Positions 29,604 to 37,471 of a DNA stretch of 64,000 nt are shown here, in pieces. The stretch lies in the NCBI GenBank assembly GCA_038380795.1, contig CM076266.1, positions 34,422,145 through 34,486,144 on the forward strand, written 5' to 3'. The translations under genes were made by a program, and so were the position numbers. Position 1 is the stretch's first letter; each line of letters opens with the position of its first letter. The notes beneath the pieces were generated by a model. It worked only from the letters and a program-made list of their open reading frames with translations, was not told the DNA's origin and made no database searches. This DNA is from Pyrocephalus nanus. Taxonomy: Eukaryota; Chordata; Aves; Passeriformes; Tyrannidae.

Positions 29604-30679
29604 TGCACTGGGTTTGCATGGCCAGGTTTTGGTAGTAGGGAGATTATGGGAATGGCTTCCATGACAAGCTGCCAGAAGCTCCCCCAAAGTCCAGCAGAGC
29701 CAAAGCTATCCAGGTCCAGGACAGACCCACCACTGGCCAAAGTCAAGACAATCAAGAATGACAGTAACACCTCTGTGACAACATATTTAAGAAGAAAAAA
29801 GGGTATTGTGCAGATGTAATTGTGGCTGGAGAAGGGCAGAGAGAGAATATGTGAGCAGAACAGCTCTGCAGACACCAAGGTCAGTGCAGAAGGAGGGGCA
29901 GGAGGTGCTCCAGAAAACAGAGCTGACATTCCCCTGCAGCTCGTGGTGCAGACCATGGTGAAGCAGCTGTGCCCCTTCAGCCCACGGAGGTCAACAGGAG
30001 TGCAGAGATCCACCTGCAGCCTGAGGAGGAGACCCACTCTGGAGCAGGTGGATGGCTGAAAAGTAGCTGTGAACGCATGGTAACCCCATGCTGGAGCAGA
30101 CTCCAGGAAGGGGTCTGCAGACCCATAGAAGGAGAATTGCACACTGGAGCAGGTTTGCTGGTAGGACCTGTGACCTTGTGGAGGCTCATGTTGGAAAAGA
30201 CTGCACCTGAAACACTGCACCCTGTGGAAAAGTGACCCACAATGCAAGCAGTTCATGAAGAACAGTTGCCCATGGGATGGACTCATATTGGAGAAGTTTG
30301 TGGAGGATTGTCTCTCATGGGAGGGACACCACACTGAAACGGGGGAAGGACTTCTCTCCCTGAGCAGCAACAAGAGAAATGGGTAATGAACTGCCCTTAA
30401 CCCTCATTACCCCTCTCCCTGAGCCACTGGAGGGAGAAGGCCCATGAAGGAGTAAGGAGTGGGGGGAAATCGTCTTTCAGATTTATTTTACTTCTCACTA
30501 TCCTGTTCTGCTAGTAATAAATTAAATTAATACCCATGACAGTAATCAGTGAGTGATCTTTCTTTGTTCTTAACTCAACTCATGAACCTTTCGTTATATT
30601 TTTTCTCCCCTGTCCTGTTGAGGAGGGGAGTAATAGAGGGGCTGGGTGCCTGGCATCCAGCCAGGGCCAGCTCACTACA
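29604..30679 (+). mobile_element. Solo LTR of an ERVL-type avian endogenous retrovirus
   Basis: A 1,076-bp element starting TGCACTGGGTTTGCATGG and ending CTCACTACA (TG...CA). It is flanked on both sides by the same pentamer CACTC (29599-29603 and 30680-30684), and 5 bp is the duplication size of ERVL-type elements. Inside are a TATA-like CATATTTAAG (about 29784) and the tandem-like 'GGAGCAGG...TGGA' blocks typical of these avian LTRs. AATAAA occurs near 30517 and a terminal GGCATCCAGCCAGGGCCAG. No internal retroviral sequence remains, so this is a solo LTR formed by LTR-LTR recombination. The 265-codon frame on the opposite strand (29,576-30,373) is a by-product of its composition. Family assignment is from recall of the consensus; the boundaries rest on the observed duplication. 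Confidence 0.88.
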
Positions 30680-30684
30680 CACTC
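30680..30684. repeat. Target-site duplication (right) of solo LTR
   Basis: CACTC directly after the terminal CA of the solo LTR, matching 29599-29603. Confidence 0.85.
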
Positions 30685-32768
30685 ATTGTGAAAGTGACTG
30701 TGACAACCCTGAAATGGAGCAAAACAGATCTCTGCATTCATCAGAGTTATGTGGAGGAGCATCAGGATGTATCATGGTGTAAATTTCAAAATAATGGGAT
30801 GTGGGTATAATAGGGAAATATGCAGAAATTATTGGAGATTTGTTTTTCTTAAGGGTAGGTGAATCAGTAATTTAAGGCATTGCTGTTTAAAATTCAACCC
30901 TTGGATACGGCTTACAAACAAGGCTAAGCCTGAGAATTCACTGAATGTCTTCCAATAAAATGTAACTTTTTTTTAAGACTATGGGCAGAAAAAGTTAATG
31001 TCTTAAAAATACACTTGATTTTGTCCTTGATTTCTGACTAATTGCAAATTCTATTTAATCCAGTCACAATAGCAGTAACATTTACAGTCTGAACTACCTA
31101 ATTTTTATAGAAAAGGAGTTGTTAACAACACAGCTAAAATTGTTAGATACATACATTCCTGGTCCCTTTGAGCATGTAATACCTATCTCTTTTACTCTTG
31201 TTGTATTCACCCCACCACTGTTCCCCTGGGCTGTGAGATTAATGGAGCCAGTGTGATCTACCCTGAGAAGGAGGAAGAGGAGGATAAAAGGGAGAAGATT
31301 TCTGGGGAGTTGTCAATGCTCTGTGTTCTCTGGGAAGTGAATGATATAGACAGTGAGGATTGCTTCCTCCCCACATCAGGTTCGCTATTTTTAGACACTG
31401 ACACGCACTACACTGTGCTCTTCTCTCCGCTAGTCCTCAGATGGTGTTATGGGTGATTTTACTATCTATGGCATGTTTTGTATGAGTTAGACACTTGTTC
31501 TTTGTTCTCTTTGTTCTATTTAAAACCATTTTAACATTAACAATTTTCCAAGGTTTCAATCTTTTGATGATTAATAATTGAGAACTGATTAATTATTTAC
31601 CATGCCAAGGCCTCTAAATTTATACTGTTCCCACACTTGCAAGGACTCTGCTCTCATCCTATGTCTACGTTCCTCTACAACAAATCATTATTCCAGGGCC
31701 ACAGAATAATATTTTTATGTACTGAATAACTGCTGCTGGTTACCACTGATTACTTACAAAAATATACCAGAATTATTACTGCAATGGATGTTGCAGTGCA
31801 CAATCAGAAAAAGCTAAAGTAAAGCTAAAAAAATAGGTAGCAGATATATAAAAATAGCTAGAAAATTGCTGTTAGCTAAACAAGCTGAACCAGAGATCCA
31901 GGCAGGCCAAGACAAATCAGGCCTGGTAAGTCATACTTCTGAGGCTTTGCAGTATTAATATAAAGCCTGTGGCCTGCCACAAGCTATAGTAATCTTGTTA
32001 TTTGGATCATGAGGTTACAACACCCAAATGTAGATAAACACTCAGACACAAATACATCTGCATACCCTGACTTTGTGTATTTCCTGCCTTTGTACCTTAA
32101 ATGCAGGAAACACATAAAGTCGTGAAGCATTCTTATATTCCACATTGCCAGTGGACTGTAATCAGCAAGTAAAGTACAAGGATGTTCATCCAGTTATAAT
32201 TTTCGGTCGAAGAAAGTTACAGAAATCAGGTTTTGTTACACATGTTCAGATTGCAATTAAAAAAATTCCACATTTGGATTTGTGGGTCTCCTGCATCTAG
32301 CAGGTATTAGCCTGCAAACCTTCTTAAATCAGCTGCAAGTCTTATGCTGAACTATTTGAGATTTTTTTTATCAAAAGAGCTTTTATCTTTTTTCCCACAT
32401 ATGCGTAAAGTGGTTATTTTCTGGTACAATCTAAAATCAAATCATGATTCTCATAGTAATGAGATTGAATAGATATGCAATTACATTTTTTAAGAGGAAG
32501 AATTAAACCTCATCTTAAATTTTTAATGTCTATGGATTACATTGTATATAGCAAAAAAATGGTCATAATTTGGGCTCATCATAAAATGAGTTTTATGGTA
32601 TATGAAAAAGGAATATCACTCTCTGAAAAAGAACATTTCCAATCAGTTAAATCAGAAATGAATGAACCCATTAGATGGAAGAGGATGGAGAAGATTTGTA
32701 GTCTTCAACCAATGGCAAGAACAAAAATAAACATCTGCCAAAACCATCTTCAAAAAACCAGGAGTTAA

Positions 32769-32792
32769 TGTCCTTTCTGGCCTGAAAGGACA
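32769..32792. repeat. Perfect 9-bp inverted repeat (hairpin)
   Basis: Arms TGTCCTTTC and GAAAGGACA enclose a 6-nt loop (TGGCCT). The sequence is seen directly; no T-run follows and no function can be assigned. Confidence 0.7.
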
Positions 32793-33559
32793 GTTTATTG
32801 TGCATTATTGGGCATTTTTCCACCCGTCTTAATTTTTATCTGAAGAAATATAAATGTAAATCTGATTTTCCTCAGTTTTGCTGGCAAGGTTTAAGGAATG
32901 AATGGTAAATTTTTGAGTATCTCAGCTGAAGTTATAGGTTTGGCTGATAAAAGTAATAGCAATTTTACAATATAATTGAAGTTACGCATGGGCATAACAC
33001 CAGATAATGTTTTTATTTAAGAAGTAGAAAGACATATAATCAGCATAGTAGATGGATTGAAAGCTTGCTGACAGTTTTTAAAATATAATTAGTTGTAGGA
33101 GAGGTAGCTCAATGAGATGAGTGTGTTTCTTTTGGGGCACCTTATTTACCAATCCTGGGCTTCATCAATTTAATTTCAAAATCAGAAATCTTGACGAAAA
33201 CATAGCATAAGTATAAATGAAGTGTATAAATTACAGAGATATTTTTGGGCATAGTAAATAATAATAAATAATAGTCTGGTTGTTTGAACCTAAGTGTCAC
33301 ATGACAGTGAAATGTAGTCACACACAGAAATGAAAAACATAATTTATAACTAGAGGAAAGAATTATACACTTCAAAAAAAGAATGATGCAAAAGATTATA
33401 AGGGGGAGGGGTGGGGGTGATGGTAAGAGTAGTTCACCAGCTAATCAGAAAAGCCTAATGAGGAATTGTAGTCAGTGAGCTGAATGCACTAGGGAATATC
33501 ACATAAGGAGGAAATTGCATCACCATCCCATGCTGTGAAGTCCCTGGGTCTGACATTCC

Positions 33560-33844
33560 ATGAGTGAAAAAAGGGATGATAAATTAGCAAAAGATGAATT
33601 AAAAAAGCTGAAGGATTATAGAGGAGGAAACACATATCTTACAGACACCCTTCAGGTGCTTCATCAATTAAACATATTGAAGGAAAGGCAAAGGGGTTAT
33701 TTCCCCCAAACCTTGAGTGCTAGGAAGTGGAAATTGGACAACAGAGACACCCTCTACCTGATTGGCAGAAATGTGAAAAGATTTAAAAGCTGGCAGCAGA
33801 AACCAAAGAGATGTAGGGGAAAAAAAAAAAAAGTACATTTCTAA
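33560..33844 (+). other. Open frame of 94 codons, unrecognised
   Basis: Begins at an ATG in a poor initiation context and runs 94 codons. The conceptual product is strongly charged and lysine/arginine-rich, ending in a basic run encoded by an A-rich tract at 33,819-33,832. I recognise no domain, signal peptide or membrane segment. The length and the A-rich ending are compatible with chance. It is listed only because it is the longest plus-strand ATG frame in this part of the window. Confidence 0.12.
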
Positions 33845-34236
33845 CAGTAAAGATAATGAATCCTCAAACCTGCACACTGGGAAGGTGTTATCTTACCCTG
33901 GGGCTCAGACTAGCTGATCACCATGCTTCATTTTGGCCATTTGTTCTATAACTCCTCAGAAGTAACAGAAATGTTAATTCACTTAATAAAACTTTCCCTT
34001 CCAAAGTATTTATAAATCAACAAAGGTAAATTTCTGAAAAGAAAATATATAAAAACCAAATAATTCTTTAGAAACAGTCTTATGTTTTGCATTCATAGAA
34101 ACTGCAGAAGCGTGACTTTTTTCCTATATTTCATCTTGACAAAGAAGCTAAATACATTTATGCACTGCTTGTTATTCCTGAAAGTTGGGTCATGGACAGA
34201 AATAAGAGATTTTGTTTCCATTATTTTTTTCAATAT

Positions 34237-34295
34237 CTTGTAGCAATCTGCCTCTATTGTAGCAAGCTCTTGTAGCAAGCTGGCCTCTATTTTGT
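34237..34295. repeat. Two-unit imperfect tandem duplication, 32-bp period
   Basis: CTTGTAGCAA...CTG.CCTCTATT occurs at 34237-34258 and again from 34269. Between the units is a partial extra copy of the GTAGCAAGCT phrase. A recent local slippage-type duplication. Confidence 0.75.
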
Positions 34296-35604
34296 GATTT
34301 GCAATTAGTCCCACTCAGAGGGACAAATAGATGATGATTTCACACCATTAAAGAATGTAGTTCCACCAAGTGACCGTATTTGGTGACAGGAAGAATAAAC
34401 CACCTAAAAGCATAACACTGAGGGGGGTAAATGAATGTGAGAACAGATTTCACACATCTGCATTGAGGTCACTGAACTCAGTAGGAAAGTCTTTGTTTTA
34501 GAGTGTGTGTAGGAATAATCTAGTAAAGATATTCAAAACCAGACTGTGGTTGGGAGGTTGAAAATTATGTATAAAGCAAACCCCTAATCTGTGCTAAGGA
34601 GAAAAATGGGAAAATTAATAAAGGCACTAAATGTGCTCTTTGAATAAAAATATAAGCATGAATGAGGAGTCATGGGTTTTGAACATCCATAACTCTTCAA
34701 AATCCTATCCAAGGATTTTACATTTTTTAATAGAATTAGATTAGAATAAGTTTTGAACTCACTGTGTCCTAAAATAAACAACCTCCTTCTCAAGTCTGAA
34801 GCATGTTAACAGCTCTGCTCTGTGACTCTTTACTTGAATAAATGGGAAAATCTCAATTCATGTTACATCCCTGAATTCTTTTTTTTCCAGATGACAATGA
34901 TTTCAACTAGAGGATAGTATGAGCTCCAAAAGCTGGCTTTGAGAATAAGATAATTTCTTCTTTTAGAAGAAATTATGTTTTATTCTTCATTTCCAAATGA
35001 CAGTAACAGACACACTCCAAAAATTTCATAGTTTTGGCCAGACAAGCATCCAAAATCCCTTCACAGAGAGGTCACAGGCCTATCCCTCACATTTGGACAT
35101 TAACTTTGCCTTTTTATTTTTTTTTAAAATAGTCCATCTGACTTTCAAATAAGGATATGTCTTGCCTACCAACATCTCCTACTAGACCTAGTGATTCACT
35201 GCTAATTTGATGTTTGAAGTACCTTTCTTGTTGCTTGTATTAAAGAATGAAGAATAGGCTTATACCTTAAAGCTACAAAGTATATGAATGCCTGATGGCA
35301 TTTTGTTTAGTTATTGTTTCTGTTTTGGAGAGTGTGTACCCATGCACATATGCATAGGTACACGTATTTGGTAGTGGGGAATTTTTCTATTTTTATATAT
35401 ATATAATATATTCAAATTATATTGTACATATTACTGCACATATTCTAAGGTTTAAGCAATAGGAATTGTTCAGAATCTGGTGGAAATATCCTGTACCTTG
35501 TCTTGCCTACAGTCTTGTAACAGCATGGCTAATACATTCCTATGCTTTTCAAAGCCCTGGGAAATACTCTTCATATTTAAGAAATAGTAGAGCATTAAAA
35601 GGTG

Positions 35605-35610
35605 GAGCTG
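35605..35610. repeat. Target-site duplication (left) of provirus
   Basis: GAGCTG immediately outside the left LTR. The same hexamer lies immediately outside the right LTR at 43722-43727. Six base pairs is the duplication size of alpha- and betaretroviral integrases. Confidence 0.88.
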
Positions 35611-35719
35611 TATCGCTTAGGGGGTTTGGGGGATCCCCTGGCGAATGGACCCTGGGGGCACACTTTGCATTGGGATATGAGTCACACACACACGCGATGT
35701 GTGACTCACAAAATGGCCG

Positions 35720-35725
35720 TTTCTT
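35720..35725 (-). promoter_or_regulatory. Altered polyadenylation signal in 3' LTR
   Basis: Reads AAGAAA on the coding strand, where the 5' LTR has AATAAA at 43363-43358. The hexamer starts about 23 nt after the first base of the TATA box, so it should lie in U3 just upstream of R. Genomic and env mRNAs would therefore carry the 3' LTR copy only. AAGAAA is a weak variant signal in vertebrates; reduced 3'-end formation is an inference. Confidence 0.7.
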
Positions 35726-35740
35726 ACAACAAGAAGTTAG

Positions 35741-35748
35741 CTTTTATA
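35741..35748 (-). promoter_or_regulatory. TATA box, 3' LTR
   Basis: TATAAAAG on the coding strand, identical to the 5' LTR copy. It could drive transcription from the 3' LTR into flanking DNA to the left. Confidence 0.75.
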
Positions 35749-35859
35749 CAGTGGGATACAGAGAATTCGGGAACAGGGGAGGGTCTTTGCTTGGAGCATC
35801 AAATCCAGAGTTTTAGTGATAAGGGGGTTTGAAAGGATAGGCCAGGGGGGTATATTTGG

Positions 35860-35869
35860 CCATATATGG
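35860..35869. promoter_or_regulatory. CArG-box-like palindrome in 3' LTR U3
   Basis: CCATATATGG fits the serum response factor consensus CC(A/T)6GG on both strands. It lies about 120 bp upstream of the TATA box in viral orientation. An identical copy is in the 5' LTR. Binding is inferred from the motif only. Confidence 0.5.
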
Positions 35870-35980
35870 TAAAGGGAATGCAAGGGAAGAAGTGGTGAGA
35901 GGCACAGACAGGGGGGTCTGTGGGGGTCTTGCAGGCTGCTCTTATCGCTGGACTTCAGGCATATCCTGTAGCTGCATCTG

Positions 35981-37471
35981 TCAAGGTCCTTCTAGATGGA
36001 CTTCTTCCTCGTGAGGCCCTTCTTTGCAGCCTTCCTGCATTCTTCTCCATTGTCTGTACACCACTGTAGGCCCACTTCCCACAATTCCCCCTTTTCTGTT
36101 ATTTAGGACTGTGAAGGCTTGGGAAAAACTTTTAGTCAAGGATTTTTTAGCACAAAAAATTAGACATGGAAGGAAGATAAGGATGGAGAAAGTGATAATT
36201 AGAAACAAAATGATTCCTTTAACAACCTTGCTGACCGAATCAGAAAGGGAAGGAAAGTGGAGCCAACTAAAAAGACCTGAAAACCCTTTGTCCTGGTTTA
36301 TGGTGATGTCACTAACAAGTTGTTTTAGAGTGTTAATGCTTTTGTACACACTCTCAGAGTGGTCTGAGAAATTCAGACAACACAGCCCTTCAAATTCTTG
36401 GCAGCCGTGGCCGTGGGCAAGAAGTAAAAAGTCGATGGCTGCTCTATTCTGGAGAGTAGCTTCTTTGATTTTCAGGGTGTCTGCTATTAGGCCCTCAATG
36501 GCTAGAGAGGTAGCATTAGCTTCTTTGGCCATCCAGCAGGCCATGTGGGCTAGAGTGGAGAGAGCTTTGGCTGTACCAATGTTGGCAAATGGAAAACTTC
36601 CCCAGAATCTCTGGGCATGGGACCAAATTTGAAATTTGGGGTCACAGTCTGGTGGAATATGGATTTTTAGTTCATCCTCCTTGGCTGGATTGCTTTGAGG
36701 GGCCTTACGTGGCGGTGGTTTAGCGTCAGCTTTGATTGAGAGTGATCTAGGTTTGGTTTGCATTAAAATAGATGACCTTTTATTTCGAATTGGTTTGGGT
36801 TTGTCAGGAATTTGGTTCCTGATTATTTGCAATTTAGCTGGGTTGTACAGGGTAAGTTTTCCAATGGTACATGGTCCTCCCACAGGGTTTTGTGGTATGC
36901 CTTGCCACGTTCTATCACCACATATAAGGAAGTAGGTGGAAGGCAGCTTAGTGGGTTTAGGGAAACTCTCAGTAGGAATAGGGTAAGGTTGGGAGTTACT
37001 GCACCATGCGGTGGTGTTAGAATAGATGAGAGAGTTAGGGGATAGGTTAGGTTTTAGTTTAATGCGAGTATTAGTGGGTTTAAATCTCAGGCAAGTGGTA
37101 GCGACAGATGAGCCTAAAAGGTCTAATTCTTGGGAATCAGTGTCTAGGGAACCTAGACGTAAGAGAGTTTGGGAAATAGTGTCTGGAGAAGGAAGGAAAT
37201 TATTTTCAAGGGAAGTGTTTTGGATAAACCTGTTCCAGTCAGGTATACCCACGAGACAGCTTTTAAATGGGTGACTCACGCTGTCGAGGGAAAGGCACAT
37301 TGTGTCTGTGTTGGTAGCTTTGGCTAAGGTGATCCAGACGTTTTCTGTCGGTTGCTGCATCCAGCCTGGAACTGAGAAGGCTGAGGTAGTCCACGGTGGA
37401 ACAAAGATGATGAGAGTCAGGAGGGTCTGGAGTCCTCTAGGAAGGGCTTGACTCTTCTTGAGGGAACCCAT
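35981..37471 (-). CDS. Env polyprotein (alpharetrovirus-type TM), open reading frame complete
   Basis: A 496-residue envelope frame starting at an ATG (37471) that overlaps the 3' end of pol by 55 bp; it would be expressed from spliced mRNA. Residues about 11-31 form a signal peptide. The surface part is short (about 200 residues) and carries several N-glycosylation sequons and a CGDRTWQGIP block (184-193). A furin-type site RNKR lies at 229-232. The transmembrane part has an internal hydrophobic fusion loop between C276 and C312 (35 residues between them) and an alpharetrovirus-like heptad/immunosuppressive region. It also has the CX6CC motif C357-C364-C365 and a membrane anchor at about 417-440. 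About 44 basic and proline-rich residues separate the furin site from C276, which is unusual. The last 34 or so codons cross the polypurine tract into LTR U3. No stop or frameshift is seen. Confidence 0.93.
   Translation of the reverse strand: MGSLKKSQALPRGLQTLLTLIIFVPPWTTSAFSVPGWMQQPTENVWITLAKATNTDTMCLSLDSVSHPFKSCLVGIPDWNRFIQNTSLENNFLPSPDTISQTLLRLGSLDTDSQELDLLGSSVATTCLRFKPTNTRIKLKPNLSPNSLIYSNTTAWCSNSQPYPIPTESFPKPTKLPSTYFLICGDRTWQGIPQNPVGGPCTIGKLTLYNPAKLQIIRNQIPDKPKPIRNKRSSILMQTKPRSLSIKADAKPPPRKAPQSNPAKEDELKIHIPPDCDPKFQIWSHAQRFWGSFPFANIGTAKALSTLAHMACWMAKEANATSLAIEGLIADTLKIKEATLQNRAAIDFLLLAHGHGCQEFEGLCCLNFSDHSESVYKSINTLKQLVSDITINQDKGFSGLFSWLHFPSLSDSVSKVVKGIILFLIITFSILIFLPCLIFCAKKSLTKSFSQAFTVLNNRKGGIVGSGPTVVYRQWRRMQEGCKEGPHEEEVHLEGP
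36084..36096 (-). promoter_or_regulatory. Polypurine tract (plus-strand primer)
   Basis: On the coding strand AGAAAAGGGGGAA followed by T directly abuts the TGTGGG start of the 3' LTR. This is the expected site where the RNase H-resistant RNA primes second-strand DNA synthesis. It is also translated as part of the env tail. Confidence 0.9.

Larger units (their letters stand above)
30685..35604. other. Non-coding stretch, no confirmed gene
   Basis: About 5 kb of AT-rich sequence up to the provirus. It contains a 94-codon plus-strand frame (33,560-33,844), a 9-bp-stem hairpin (32,769-32,792), a two-unit duplication (34,237-34,295) and a TA-rich patch near 35,391-35,412. No known exon, RNA gene or further mobile element was recognised. 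Confidence 0.5.
35611..36083 (-). repeat. 3' LTR of provirus
   Basis: 473 bp; on the coding strand it starts TGTGGGAAG and ends GCGATA. Compared with the 5' LTR it differs at 35614, 35678, 35699, 35723 and 36075. The TATA box (35741-35748) and a palindromic CCATATATGG (35860-35869) are intact. The polyadenylation hexamer is changed from AATAAA to AAGAAA by the substitution at 35723. The first 103 bases of its U3 (36083-35981) also encode the end of Env. Confidence 0.95.

Noticed and set aside
29576..30373. 265-codon minus-strand open frame
   Set aside because: Lies antisense within the solo ERVL-type LTR, whose tandem GGAGCAGG-like composition keeps the opposite strand open. No domain recognised.
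33090..33150. tRNA-like D-arm (GTAGCTCAATGAGATGAG)
   Set aside because: No anticodon arm or T-loop with the required spacing follows.
35466..35816. 116-codon plus-strand frame
   Set aside because: Crosses the left provirus boundary and reads the LTR antisense; no coding evidence.
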